DNA of 64,000 nt from Winogradskyella pelagia (GCF_017581965.1 NZ_JAGEVF010000011.1:1-64000), one strand, 5' to 3'. Positions 44,951-54,851 are shown, counted from the first letter of the stretch. The notes: a model not told the origin generated them from the letters alone. Numbers and translations are program-made.

Positions 44951-46087
44951 ATGAAAATCTTATTGGTTGGTGAATACAACAGAACGCATTGGAACTTAAA
45001 AAGAGGGCTCCAAACGCTAGGACATGAGGTCTTGGTCATAGGTTTTAGAGATGGGTTTAAAAAAGTTGATATAGATATTGAAATTAAAGACCCTTTAAGT
45101 TCTAGGTTTTTAAAAAAAGTTAGGGTCTTAATTTATAAATTTTTCAAAATAGATCTTCTTGCTCATTCGGTAAAAAAACAGATTTTATCAAAAAAAGATG
45201 AATTATCAGGTTACGATGTTATACAACTCGTAAATGAGTCACCTTTTTTAATCGACCTTAAATGCCAGCTTGAGATCCTTAAATGGCTTATAAACTGGAA
45301 TGACAAAACCTTCCTTCTCTCAACGGGTCCGGATTACGTCAGTGTTATGCATGCCTACAATAAGAAGTTTAGGTATTCTATTTTAACACCCTATTTTGAG
45401 GGCAAAATAACTAACAAAAACTTTCAACATGTTTTAAGCTATTTTTCTCCAGAACATAAAAAGATTCATGCTTATCTCACTAAAACTATTGAAGGCATAA
45501 TTTCTAACGACCTTGATTACCATATACCCTTAATAGACCATCCTAATTATCTTGGCATGATTCCACACGCTATTGAGCTAAGCCAACTTCATTATAAGAC
45601 ACCAAATCTGGATAATAAAATCGTGATCTTCCATGGTATTAACAGCAAGAACTATTATAAGAAAGGAAATGATATTTTTGAGCAAGCCCTTGATTTGATT
45701 TCAGTAAGACATAAAAATAAAATTGAAATAATCACAGTGACTGACCTTAAGTATGTAGACTTTATAAAATCCTTTGATAAAGCTCATATTTTATTAGATC
45801 AAGTCTATGCCTATGACCAAGGTTTTAATGCTCTAGAAGCCATGGCAAAAGGTAAAGTAGTCTTTACTGGTGCAGAACAAGAATGGCTAGAACACTATAA
45901 CCTTGAAGAAGACAGTGTGGCCATAAATGCCCTACCTGATGCTCAAAACATTGCCGACAAATTAGAATGGCTGATTCTTAATCCCAATAAAATTATTGAA
46001 ATATCAAAAAATGCAAGAGCATTCGTTGAGACCCATCACGACCACATTAATTGCGCTCAACACTATCTAAAAAAATGGTCAACTTAA
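44951..46087 (+). CDS. Glycosyltransferase, GT-B-like
   Basis: This 378-residue protein resembles GT4-type enzymes. It has an N-terminal strand MKILLVGEYNRTHWNLKRGL, a middle switch region with IVIFHGINSKNYYKKGNDIF, and a donor-binding end QGFNALEAMAKGKVVFTGAE. It has no membrane segment or signal. It belongs to the glycan locus but stands alone on the plus strand. It converges with the dioxygenase-like gene, overlapping it by four bases. Its substrate is unknown. Confidence 0.8.
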   Translation: MKILLVGEYNRTHWNLKRGLQTLGHEVLVIGFRDGFKKVDIDIEIKDPLSSRFLKKVRVLIYKFFKIDLLAHSVKKQILSKKDELSGYDVIQLVNESPFLIDLKCQLEILKWLINWNDKTFLLSTGPDYVSVMHAYNKKFRYSILTPYFEGKITNKNFQHVLSYFSPEHKKIHAYLTKTIEGIISNDLDYHIPLIDHPNYLGMIPHAIELSQLHYKTPNLDNKIVIFHGINSKNYYKKGNDIFEQALDLISVRHKNKIEIITVTDLKYVDFIKSFDKAHILLDQVYAYDQGFNALEAMAKGKVVFTGAEQEWLEHYNLEEDSVAINALPDAQNIADKLEWLILNPNKIIEISKNARAFVETHHDHINCAQHYLKKWST

Positions 46088-46917
46088 CCATTAGCTTTGG
46101 GAAAGCGTAATTCAAGTGAAATTCTAGTAGTATCTTCATTTTGATTTACAGCGGCCCCATGAATTAAAAAAGGAGAGAATAGAAGTGCTTCGCCCTCTTG
46201 TGGATTAGGTCTTATCATTTTCATTGCACCTAATTTAGTTTCTAATATACAGGGTACGTAATATACATTTCCATTAATTTTCGCCCCTTTACTTTCGGTT
46301 CTTAAGATCTCGTCCTCGGGCAATAAATGACTACCAGGTAAGACTGGCAAAGATGATTTTTGGTTACAACCTTCGATAGGTAGCCAAACATTTACTATAT
46401 CTTCCCAATAACTTAAATAGCCATCGCGATGTGGCGGATTAATATCTAAAGAACTTGGACGGCTTATTCTAATTTGAATATGTGATTTTTGAAGTTCTTC
46501 TACCCACGAAGTGAGTTCATAACCCAAAATATCTCCGAAACGTTTTGCAAGAATTTCAATATCAAAATCAAAATCCGAAACTTCTAGGTTCCGGGTTATA
46601 TTTATCAATTTATTGTGAAGCGAATCTGTTGTAACATATTTGTGGTAATCTGCAAGCTTAAAAGTATCCTCATCTACCCTAATTCCATTTTCTTTTAGGG
46701 CATTTAAAACAATCTTCTTTATTGATTTTTTCAACTTTGAAAATTCGTCTTTTTCAAAAGCACCTAAGGTCTTATAGCCATCATTTTGCCATTTCACTTT
46801 TGAAAGCACATTATCTACCTTAGGGTATAACAACACCTTTTTTCCCCAAAAAAAATCACCTTCAACTTCAAAATGAAAAGGTTCATTATCTATAAATAAT
46901 TTACAAATTCTCTGCAT
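46084..46917 (-). CDS. Phytanoyl-CoA dioxygenase (PhyH)-like oxygenase
   Basis: This 277-residue protein has the facial metal triad of Fe(II)/2-oxoglutarate oxygenases: H163 and D165 in PPHRDGY, and H253 in SPFLIHGAA. R265 follows in TTRISLELR and could bind 2-oxoglutarate. The PhyH-like VNVWLPIEGCNQKSSLPVLP segment is clear. Its place directly after two flippase genes, with its ATG adjoining the previous stop, suggests it hydroxylates or oxidises a sugar or lipid in the polysaccharide. This role is inference; PhyH members act on many small molecules. Confidence 0.82.
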   Translation of the reverse strand: MQRICKLFIDNEPFHFEVEGDFFWGKKVLLYPKVDNVLSKVKWQNDGYKTLGAFEKDEFSKLKKSIKKIVLNALKENGIRVDEDTFKLADYHKYVTTDSLHNKLINITRNLEVSDFDFDIEILAKRFGDILGYELTSWVEELQKSHIQIRISRPSSLDINPPHRDGYLSYWEDIVNVWLPIEGCNQKSSLPVLPGSHLLPEDEILRTESKGAKINGNVYYVPCILETKLGAMKMIRPNPQEGEALLFSPFLIHGAAVNQNEDTTRISLELRFPKANG

Positions 46918-48204
46918 TTAAACCTCTTTTCCCTGCTTATCAAAATACTTCCTAATGACAATGATAACAATTATTAAATAAATTACATAACGTATAAAAT
47001 GAGCAATGACTATACCTTCAGTCCCATAATATTGGACAAATATTTTAGACATAGTAAAAAACAGCAACAAAGAAATTATTTCGGTAATTATAAAACTTTT
47101 TACCATGCGTTTTGCTAAAAACTGGTGTGCCAATACCAATGAGCAAAGACGAATAAAATCCCCTAATAATTGCCATTTGAATAAAGGCTCCATTCCTGTA
47201 AAATCTGGGTAAATAATTTCAATAATAAAATTTCTCAATAGGTAAACCAACAGCATACCCAAGCCAAAAATTGGTAATATGGTTTTATAAATATTTAAGA
47301 CTTCGTTTTTAAATGTCTCTTTTTCATAAATATTTGCGAATCTTGGTATAACGTAGAGTGTAAATAATCCCGAAGCAAATACCATATAATTTTTAGAAAT
47401 AAAGTTTAGAGCTGTCCAATACCCAGCCTCATTGATATTGAGTTCTGCGGTAATAAGAGTTCTTATATCCAGTTCTATGTAGTTTAGCATAAAAGTTGAA
47501 ACAAAAGACATAAGAGTGAATGCGAGTAACTTATTCTTGTAAAACAAACTCCACGTCAGGGAGTTAAATTGAACATAATCTGAAAGTCGTGGACCAAAAA
47601 TGGCTAAAACAACACCTAATTGTATTACAGGCGCTACAATAATTGCAATAAGAACACCTTCTAGATTCCCAGTATACAGTCCTATAATAATGGCAACTGT
47701 CGCTAATAAATAACTTATAAGTTCAATTTTTGCATACTTCTTATATTCGGATAACCCGTTAACAACCGCGCTGATAACCCTATTGAGAGCAACAAATGGA
47801 GTGAGTACTGCAAGTAACTGGAGCACAAAACCATAAGAATTGGTTCCGAAAAAATAGATTGAAAACGTTTCTGCTCCAAAAAAAAGGACCATAGCTGTTA
47901 AGGCCGATCCAATAAGAAGAAAAACAAGTGTCGTAGAAAATAATTTAGCAAGTTCCATTAGGTTTTGCCTATACTGTGCTACATACTTAACTATTCCACT
48001 AAAGGTCCCAAAAGTAGAAGTGCTGGTAACCATGCCTATTAAATTGCGGACCTGACCAATATTAGCAATTCCGGCTTCACCAAGATTTACAGCCAACAAG
48101 CGTTGGATAAATACTGAGACAATAAGCCTTATAGTAATCACGACCGCATTAAGAGAAGTGATTTTAAGTATCAAATTACCACGAAAAAAACGTTGAAGTT
48201 TCAC
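46918..48204 (-). CDS. WzxE-like O-antigen flippase (second of a tandem pair)
   Basis: This is an inner-membrane lipid-linked oligosaccharide flippase of 428 residues with about 12 helices. It matches the WzxE-type polysaccharide translocases: the N-terminal FIQRLLAVNLGEAGIANIGQ, the middle AGYWTALNFISKNYMVFASG, and LLGDFIRLCSLVLAHQFLAK near residue 345. The start is GTG at 48204. It lies ten bases after a paralogous flippase with the same motif order. One of the pair may serve a different lipid-linked product, or they may act together (inference). Confidence 0.88.
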   Translation of the reverse strand: MKLQRFFRGNLILKITSLNAVVITIRLIVSVFIQRLLAVNLGEAGIANIGQVRNLIGMVTSTSTFGTFSGIVKYVAQYRQNLMELAKLFSTTLVFLLIGSALTAMVLFFGAETFSIYFFGTNSYGFVLQLLAVLTPFVALNRVISAVVNGLSEYKKYAKIELISYLLATVAIIIGLYTGNLEGVLIAIIVAPVIQLGVVLAIFGPRLSDYVQFNSLTWSLFYKNKLLAFTLMSFVSTFMLNYIELDIRTLITAELNINEAGYWTALNFISKNYMVFASGLFTLYVIPRFANIYEKETFKNEVLNIYKTILPIFGLGMLLVYLLRNFIIEIIYPDFTGMEPLFKWQLLGDFIRLCSLVLAHQFLAKRMVKSFIITEIISLLLFFTMSKIFVQYYGTEGIVIAHFIRYVIYLIIVIIVIRKYFDKQGKEV

Positions 48205-48214
48205 ATTTATCTAA

Positions 48215-49525
48215 TTAATTGTCTTCAATCTCTTCCGGAGAGATAACACCAAACAATGAGCTTCCAAAAATCAGTAAAATAATAGCAAAGTGCATAAAAT
48301 AACTAAGGCAGTGTCCCATCACCGCACCCTTTAGGCCAAAAATATCAATAAAGTAAATGCTAGATAGGTACATAATCACAAAGAGGAATACCTCTAAAAC
48401 AATAAAATGTGCAAACATTTTTTTTGCTAAAAACTGATAAGCGATTACCATTGACAATACCCTCATAAAGTCACCTAAAATTTGATATCCAAACAGCTCT
48501 GTCACTGGACTAAACTCCTCTGAAAATAAAAGGGTAACAAGAACCGATCTACTCAAAAAAATGATAATTAATATTATGGCGAAAAAAGGCATTATGGTTT
48601 TATAAAAACTAAAAACCTCTTTTCTAAATTCTTTTCTAGTACTAATTTCTGAAAAACGTGGAAGTATATACAGCGCCATTAAAGAATTTACAAACATGAG
48701 ATAGTAGTCTGAGATTCTATTCATTGCTTGCCAGTACCCAGCTTCTTTCATACCTATTTCATATATAATATAATTTCTTATAAGTATTAGCACAATGGGA
48801 ATAGCAATGGAAGAGACTAAAGCCATCATCATGTAAGGGCTCAAATTCTTTATAACTGAAAAATCAATATTGGTTATCTTAATTGAAGACATTAAATTTT
48901 TTCGGTAGAGAATACCAACAAGCGTAATAAGTAAATTAAGGGCTGGTGATATTACTACTGCCACTAATGCACCATCTATATGTTCTTGCCAAATAAGAAG
49001 AAGTGTAACGGATAATCCTAAAATCTGGCCAATTATATTTATAATGAGTAATATCTTAAATTTGGAAAACCCATTCATAATAGAAAAGGCGAACATATTT
49101 AGTGCGTAGAAAGGCAACACTATTGCCATAGTCTCAACAACATAGGTGTAATTATAATTTTCCGCGAAGATGAAATTATTAATATGCTCTGCATTGAAGT
49201 AGCATAAAAACGCTAAGAGCATTGATGTAAAAAATCCAAAATAAAATACCGTTGAGAGGGTTCTAGCTAATGCTACGGCGTCATTTTTGCATCTTCCAAT
49301 AAACTTTACTAAACCTTTATACAGACCTGCTATGGCTATAGACTGCACAGCGCTCAAAAAATTTCTAAGGTTACCAATAAGAGCCATTCCTTCTGGCCCA
49401 ATAAAAATTGCTATGAATTTAGAAATTAGAATACCAGCTAATATCTTAAGACTAATATTGGCTGTTTTAAGTCCAGCCGCCTTAACAAGAACTTCATTAT
49501 TTATGTATTGGATAAATTTTTTCAA
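48215..49525 (-). CDS. WzxE-like O-antigen flippase (first of a tandem pair)
   Basis: This 436-residue membrane protein has about 12 helices and WzxE family features: AAGLKTANISLKILAGILIS, FIGPEGMALIGNLRNFLSAV and AGYWQAMNRISDYYLMFVNS. The later YQILGDFMRVLSMVIAYQFL aligns with the neighbouring paralogue. The start is TTG at 49525, directly after the TAA of the aminotransferase gene. The next Met lies in a helix, so TTG is required. WzxE in E. coli flips an acetamido-dideoxyhexose-containing lipid, which fits the amino-sugar genes here. Confidence 0.9.
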   Translation of the reverse strand: MKKFIQYINNEVLVKAAGLKTANISLKILAGILISKFIAIFIGPEGMALIGNLRNFLSAVQSIAIAGLYKGLVKFIGRCKNDAVALARTLSTVFYFGFFTSMLLAFLCYFNAEHINNFIFAENYNYTYVVETMAIVLPFYALNMFAFSIMNGFSKFKILLIINIIGQILGLSVTLLLIWQEHIDGALVAVVISPALNLLITLVGILYRKNLMSSIKITNIDFSVIKNLSPYMMMALVSSIAIPIVLILIRNYIIYEIGMKEAGYWQAMNRISDYYLMFVNSLMALYILPRFSEISTRKEFRKEVFSFYKTIMPFFAIILIIIFLSRSVLVTLLFSEEFSPVTELFGYQILGDFMRVLSMVIAYQFLAKKMFAHFIVLEVFLFVIMYLSSIYFIDIFGLKGAVMGHCLSYFMHFAIILLIFGSSLFGVISPEEIEDN

Positions 49526-50623
49526 TTAGTAGGCATTTAAAACTTTTATCACGGCATCTACTTCATTTTCTTTCATCACAGGGCTTATTGGCAAACTTAC
49601 AACCCTTTTATGAATTTGCTCAGCAACAGACAATTCTAGCTCAGAGAACTGCTTAAGGGCTTGCTGCTTATGTGGTGGTATAGGATAATGAATTAAGCAA
49701 CCTACATCGTTAGCTTTTAGATAAATCTGAAAATCGGAACGATTCTCAACCTCAATCACAAAAGCATAAAAAACATGATTGTCTGAGCCATCAAAATAAG
49801 GCAACTCTATTTTGGGATTCTTAATTTCGCTAATGTATCGCTTTGCAATTTGTCTTCGCCTAGCATTATCTTTATCAAGCAGTTTTAATTTTACACTTAA
49901 AAACGCCGCTTGTATATCATCTAGACGACTATTATGGCCAATAATTTTATTTACATATTTCTCATTGCTACCATAATTTCCATAAAGCCTAACAACATCA
50001 GCAAGATGGGTGTCATTGGTTGTTACCGCTCCACCGTCTCCTAAGGCTCCCAAATTTTTGCTAGGATAAAAACTAAAAGCCGCTGCATCTGCTAAACTCC
50101 CAGATTTTCCCAATTTACTTTGAGCGCCATGGGATTGTGCCGCATCGGCAATAAGAAGAATATCTCTATCACGACTCAGATTTCGTAATCCTTCAACATC
50201 CGCTAATTGTCCATAAAGATGGACTATTATTATAGCCTTAATTTCTCTACTTAAGGACTCTTTAACACCGTGTTTATCTAAATTATAGGTTTTTGGATTA
50301 GGTTCTACAAAAACTGGATTAAGACCTGCATGAAGTACAGATAGAATAGTAGCTATAAAGGTGTTAGATGGCACCAAGACATGGTCTCCTTTTTTAAGCT
50401 TTCCTAAATGGATATACCCTTTAAGAATTAGCGTTAGCGCATCTAGTCCATTAGCAACTCCTATACAATGTTTGGTACCGCAATAATGAGCAAACTCTTC
50501 CTCAAAGGCCGAAACATTCGCCCCTAATACATATTGACCAGAAGTCATTGCATACTTTAGAGCTTGTTGAAACTGGGCTTCAAACCTTTGATTGATTTTA
50601 TGTAAATCCAAAAACTTTATCAT
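49526..50623 (-). CDS. DegT/DnrJ/EryC1 sugar aminotransferase (FdtB-like)
   Basis: This PLP-dependent sugar aminotransferase has 365 residues. The PLP lysine is K189 in SFYPSKNLGALGDGG. Other family parts are VANGLDALTLILKGY, VPSNTFIATILSVLHAGL and IADAAQSHGAQ. Together with the FdtA-type isomerase in the same locus it should make dTDP-3-amino-3,6-dideoxyhexose (Fuc3N or Qui3N). Its ATG overlaps the stop of the acyltransferase gene in ATGA (50620-50623). The next gene, a flippase, starts right after its stop. Confidence 0.9.
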   Translation of the reverse strand: MIKFLDLHKINQRFEAQFQQALKYAMTSGQYVLGANVSAFEEEFAHYCGTKHCIGVANGLDALTLILKGYIHLGKLKKGDHVLVPSNTFIATILSVLHAGLNPVFVEPNPKTYNLDKHGVKESLSREIKAIIIVHLYGQLADVEGLRNLSRDRDILLIADAAQSHGAQSKLGKSGSLADAAAFSFYPSKNLGALGDGGAVTTNDTHLADVVRLYGNYGSNEKYVNKIIGHNSRLDDIQAAFLSVKLKLLDKDNARRRQIAKRYISEIKNPKIELPYFDGSDNHVFYAFVIEVENRSDFQIYLKANDVGCLIHYPIPPHKQQALKQFSELELSVAEQIHKRVVSLPISPVMKENEVDAVIKVLNAY

Positions 50624-51597
50624 ATCATTACATCCTCCAACAGCTTGTAGTTTTTAGTTGATATCTCAAAAAAGCCTTGTGTTATAGATCTTGCTCCAAA
50701 TCCTTCTTTCCAAAATTGCAGTCCTGCATTTACTTGCTGCCCAGCGTTAATGTTAGAGGTTCCAAAACTAAAGAACTTTTTAGTGCTAAATACTTCTGTT
50801 ATGAGATGTCCATGTAAAAAGTCTAAACTTCCAGAAGAGTTCTTACTACTATCGCCAGAAATGTATTGACAATGCACAATACTTTTCATCTCAAAAATAG
50901 TAGTACCTGCAATAATCCTATCTTGGTCATAAACGTTAAACTGCCTAATATTATTAGTAAATTTAGACTTAAGCGATTTTATTTCACTTAAGGAATGTAC
51001 TGGAATTACACCATGTTTTGATTTTAAATTTGGAATCAAAATATCATTCCAAAATAACTCTAAAGTTTCTGATTCTTTTACAACCAAACCTGCTTTTTTA
51101 CCTCTTTTAACTCCTTCTTTTCTGCTATTTGAAAGCTTGTATTGTTCAAGATTAATAATAGAATGCATATCGACCCTTTTACAAAGAGCCTCAGTCTTAA
51201 ATAGGATATATGACATTGAATTATTAACGCTGTTTTCTAGATATACGTATGGGAGCTCTTTGAGAAAGAGTGTATTACATGAATTTTTATGCAAAAACTT
51301 TAATATCGCACACCAAATATTAATTGCATCAGAAGATTTTAAAAATTTCTTGTAAACCAAACCTCCATAGGTTAACCCTTGATGAGAAAACAAAATATCA
51401 TTTTCCTTATTGGCAGGCAGTAATGCTACCAATTTTGAATCCCTGTAAATCATCAACGAGGAATCCTGAAACCTATCTTTATGATAGTCCATAAAATCCC
51501 TTAAGAACAAAAAGGTGTCACAATTACTTTGTGATACAAATTCATCCCATTCAGGTTTGTTAGCAGAAGAATATATGTTAACCTTAAACTCTTGCAT
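50620..51597 (-). CDS. FemAB/GNAT-like acyltransferase of the amino sugar pathway
   Basis: This protein of 325 residues from ATG 51597 (MQEFKVNIYS) belongs, as far as I can judge, to the FemAB/GNAT-like acetyltransferase group. The TTG at 51615 would add six residues. Visible features are FLFLRDFMDYHKDRFQDSSL, ALLPANKENDILFSHQGLTY and GSLDFLHGHLITEVFSTKKF, the last two being usual in polysaccharide-locus members. Its translational overlap with the aminotransferase suggests it N-acylates the new 3-amino group (inference). A hexapeptide FdtC-type acetyltransferase is absent from the locus. Confidence 0.75.
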   Translation of the reverse strand: MQEFKVNIYSSANKPEWDEFVSQSNCDTFLFLRDFMDYHKDRFQDSSLMIYRDSKLVALLPANKENDILFSHQGLTYGGLVYKKFLKSSDAINIWCAILKFLHKNSCNTLFLKELPYVYLENSVNNSMSYILFKTEALCKRVDMHSIINLEQYKLSNSRKEGVKRGKKAGLVVKESETLELFWNDILIPNLKSKHGVIPVHSLSEIKSLKSKFTNNIRQFNVYDQDRIIAGTTIFEMKSIVHCQYISGDSSKNSSGSLDFLHGHLITEVFSTKKFFSFGTSNINAGQQVNAGLQFWKEGFGARSITQGFFEISTKNYKLLEDVMI

Positions 51598-51667
51598 GGT
51601 GCTAAAATATAGCAATTAAATGAACCTCCTAAATCAGAAGCAGACTAATTTTTAATCACCTAAGTCA

Positions 51668-53437
51668 TTATTTAAGGGTAGATTTTTGAGATTTATAAAT
51701 ATTAAAATAAGAATTGCTCCAAACCACTTGATAATTATTGTAACTTATAAAGCGATTCATAGCTACCACCCTATTTCTATTGTAATAATAATTCTCTTGT
51801 TTGTCTTCAGACATATAATCGAGTACTGGAAGGGAAAAAGCATCAATAGTCTCAAATTTTTGCTGTACAATGATAGGTAGTGATTCAATTTCTAACGAAG
51901 CTCTTTGCAGTTGCTTTTCAAATGTTTGTCCATCGTAAACCCAAACCCAAGAATTATACATGTAAGGCATGGTTTCGGTTAAAAAGTTAAGCATTGGAAT
52001 TTTGTCATATGCTAATAGATAATCTCCTTTTTTAACAAATTCATCGAGAGCTTCGAGGACTTCATTAGTAATTGCTGCTCGCTCTTTGGTCGTATAAATT
52101 CCAGAAGCTAGTTGGTTATCTATAGCATGGGTTTTATCCCATCGGCTTCCTGGATCAAAGTAAGCATTTTGTGCAATACTATTTATACGAGTTAATGCAA
52201 AACCAATCAATACAGGCAACACAATTTTTAGACATGACGCACCTCTAGAGTTTAAACTCCATTTAAAGCGAGATAACGGCGCATTAAAGCCATTTTTATT
52301 TAAAACCCACATAGTGATAGGAAGCATTAACCATATAGACATATACCCCACATTATTGACACCACCATCACTTCCTAATGGTTGCAAAATCATTACAGCA
52401 AACGCCAAAAAAAGAATGCTGTTAAACCGCTTAGATGCCTTCCCCTTGGTTAAAATATAAACCAAACAAATGATACAGTTTAAAGCATAAATCCCATAGA
52501 TAGTTTTATAATTAAAAACATAAACAAACCCTGCTATTCCAATGACATACCATATACCTTGCCTAAATTTGCTCTGTTTTAAATATGGTTTTAAAATGAT
52601 TAAACCTGCGAATAATAGCAGTAACTTAATGACTTTCTTGGCAACGAGGATATAGTTGCCCACATAGACTTTAAAAAGGGTTAAAAGATTATGATTACTA
52701 TTATTTTGACCTTTGTTAAAAATACCTTTGAGCGACTTTTGAAAAATATCTTCATGCCCAAGACTATAAATAATTGTAAAAGATAAACCTATTCCCAATA
52801 TAACCCCCAACCCATAACTAAGCAGTTGTTTTGCCGGGAATGTTTTACCATTGCCCTCTTGTAACCATAAATAATATAGAGGTATAACAAGAGCTAGAGC
52901 AAGAAGTGTAAAATTAGGTAGTCGTACAAAAATATTAATTGCGGTTAATCCTCCTGCTAGTGCAAAAAATGTGTTTCTATCATTTGTAAGCCCTCGCATT
53001 AAAAAATAAACTATAAAGACTGTAATGAGTGCAGACAAATGGTTGTAATAAAAGGAGAGGTAACCAAAATCGGTAACAAACATTACCATTAGTAATCCTA
53101 CAATTGCCGCTATCTTGGATATATAATACTTTAGAATTGAATAGGACATATAAAAGATAGAAGTGATGGTTAATGCCGCTAAAATCCTAAAAGCCAAAAC
53201 ACCACCATCAGGAAAAAGCTCATACCACAGACCTCCGATAAGTCCTGTAAAGTAAAACACAAAATTATATTCTACGGTTTCTGGATGATTAAAAAACTGC
53301 TGGTAAAACGTAAGATACCAACCTTCATCAACCATATCGAATCCTTGCAAACCCAATAATAATAGAATACAAAATGCCGCTAAAGCCACATAAAAAAAAG
53401 GAATGGCCTTAATGCTTTTCAAAACAGGCTTTACCAT
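51668..53437 (-). CDS. Polytopic membrane protein, likely GT-C glycosyltransferase
   Basis: This 589-residue protein has about 11-13 membrane helices and a soluble C-terminal domain. The first loop carries the acidic pair D37-E38 in GFDMVDEGWYL, placed as in GT-C (GT39/ArnT/PMT) enzymes that use lipid-phosphate sugars. A basic loop reading FVRLPNFT follows the fifth helix. No family can be named with certainty. It overlaps the preceding phosphatase-superfamily gene by 29 bases. It would act on the periplasmic side of the inner membrane. Confidence 0.75.
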   Translation of the reverse strand: MVKPVLKSIKAIPFFYVALAAFCILLLLGLQGFDMVDEGWYLTFYQQFFNHPETVEYNFVFYFTGLIGGLWYELFPDGGVLAFRILAALTITSIFYMSYSILKYYISKIAAIVGLLMVMFVTDFGYLSFYYNHLSALITVFIVYFLMRGLTNDRNTFFALAGGLTAINIFVRLPNFTLLALALVIPLYYLWLQEGNGKTFPAKQLLSYGLGVILGIGLSFTIIYSLGHEDIFQKSLKGIFNKGQNNSNHNLLTLFKVYVGNYILVAKKVIKLLLLFAGLIILKPYLKQSKFRQGIWYVIGIAGFVYVFNYKTIYGIYALNCIICLVYILTKGKASKRFNSILFLAFAVMILQPLGSDGGVNNVGYMSIWLMLPITMWVLNKNGFNAPLSRFKWSLNSRGASCLKIVLPVLIGFALTRINSIAQNAYFDPGSRWDKTHAIDNQLASGIYTTKERAAITNEVLEALDEFVKKGDYLLAYDKIPMLNFLTETMPYMYNSWVWVYDGQTFEKQLQRASLEIESLPIIVQQKFETIDAFSLPVLDYMSEDKQENYYYNRNRVVAMNRFISYNNYQVVWSNSYFNIYKSQKSTLK

Positions 53438-54851
53438 TTTTGTTTAACACTTTATAAATGCCAACTGGAGCACCATTATCAATGGTAAGGTAACTAGAAT
53501 TTTCTTCTAAATCGTCTAGCAAGGTTTTGTCTTCAGATAAAAACGAAAAAACAACCCTGAATAAATTGACTGAAGACTTTAGAGTGTCATCATAGGCTGT
53601 AGAATCCCCTGTCCATTTAATAGCCAATAACGTGGAGAAAACAGAATTTAAATCGGATAGTTTATCCGTTTTTATATGAGCGTCAGAACTGTATTCAAAA
53701 CCTACAAAACCACCATGATCCGCAGCAATAATAATAAGTGCATTATTATCATTGTCTTGAATTAGCGCAATAATATCTTTAAGCCATGTATTAGCTGCAT
53801 CCAATTTCTCTAGGTATTGCAATCGTTCCTTCTCCTTACCTTTTGAATTAGACTTAAGGTTTGCAATATGTCCTGGCAACATTTTTTCTATAAAATAAAA
53901 ATGATGTCCTTCTTTATTATCTAAAATCTGAGTCTTTAAATTTTCCAACACATTTTTTTTCAGGTCAAACCCGTTGGACAGATACGAAACATCCCTATAA
54001 TCTATATTACAGGTCTTTAAATACAATTTAGGCCTACTGACCATTAAATAAGGTGATTCTAAAATAGCGTGTGTCTTATAGTTGTTTTGATGTAATACCG
54101 ATAAGACTGTGTTGTGCCCTAGTATATTCTTTCTTGCCCTAAGCATTTCAGAATCTGTATCTGCCAAAGAATTATAGAAATGGTGTTTCATAGAGAAAAT
54201 GGCACTATTAGAACTCAATGTAGAAAAGTAATTACTTCTAAAGTCTGGATAGACTTTAAATCCTTTATTTTGCAGTATAGTATCGAATTTGTAGTTATCA
54301 ATCATATAATGCCCCTTTTTAATTTCTGAAGTTCCTATATAACCATCTGGTTGTATAAAATAAATATTTGGTTTTGAGGTAAACCTTGCATCTTCAATAG
54401 CATCGTTGTGTGTTTTCCAATCTTCACTGAGATTTAAATACTCAATCAATATTGGGACTAAAAAAATGAAACCAATAATAGCCAAAAGCAATTGAAACCT
54501 CACAATTTTCATGATGAATTTAGAAAGCGAAATTCCGAGAATCACAGCCAATCCAAATGCTAACACTAAGAGTTTTTTATCAAAGTGATTTGTTGCGTAT
54601 AGCACTAGTACTATAAAAACGAAGAGGTTAATAAATAATAGGATTTGTTTCTTTTTATTTTTAATAAACTCAAACTTGGACCCTATCAATTTAATTAGTA
54701 CCGAAACTGCAATTGGAATAACAATAAACAAGCCCAACAATATCATAAACTGAGGCCAGGATGATAATAAGGTGTGATTAGACGTATATAAATACAAAAA
54801 AGGATATAAACCCGAAGCAAGCCCAATTAAAAAAATGTGGTATTGCCTCAA
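53409..54851 (-). CDS. Membrane alkaline-phosphatase-superfamily protein (sulfatase/phosphotransferase-like), paralogue 2
   Basis: This 480-residue protein has about five N-terminal helices (to residue 135) and a periplasmic catalytic domain. Residues fitting the superfamily are D169 (IYFIQPDGY), a nucleophile candidate at S210/T211 (NYFSTLSSNS), H328 (LPGHIA) and D378-H379 (IIIAADHGG). It is close to the 56562-58037 protein along its length. Members such as LTA synthase and phosphoethanolamine transferases move phospho-groups onto glycans or lipids; sulfatases remove sulfate. The substrate here is unknown. The start is a TTG at 54851; no ATG is available before the first helix. Confidence 0.82.
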   Translation of the reverse strand: MRQYHIFLIGLASGLYPFLYLYTSNHTLLSSWPQFMILLGLFIVIPIAVSVLIKLIGSKFEFIKNKKKQILLFINLFVFIVLVLYATNHFDKKLLVLAFGLAVILGISLSKFIMKIVRFQLLLAIIGFIFLVPILIEYLNLSEDWKTHNDAIEDARFTSKPNIYFIQPDGYIGTSEIKKGHYMIDNYKFDTILQNKGFKVYPDFRSNYFSTLSSNSAIFSMKHHFYNSLADTDSEMLRARKNILGHNTVLSVLHQNNYKTHAILESPYLMVSRPKLYLKTCNIDYRDVSYLSNGFDLKKNVLENLKTQILDNKEGHHFYFIEKMLPGHIANLKSNSKGKEKERLQYLEKLDAANTWLKDIIALIQDNDNNALIIIAADHGGFVGFEYSSDAHIKTDKLSDLNSVFSTLLAIKWTGDSTAYDDTLKSSVNLFRVVFSFLSEDKTLLDDLEENSSYLTIDNGAPVGIYKVLNKNGKACFEKH

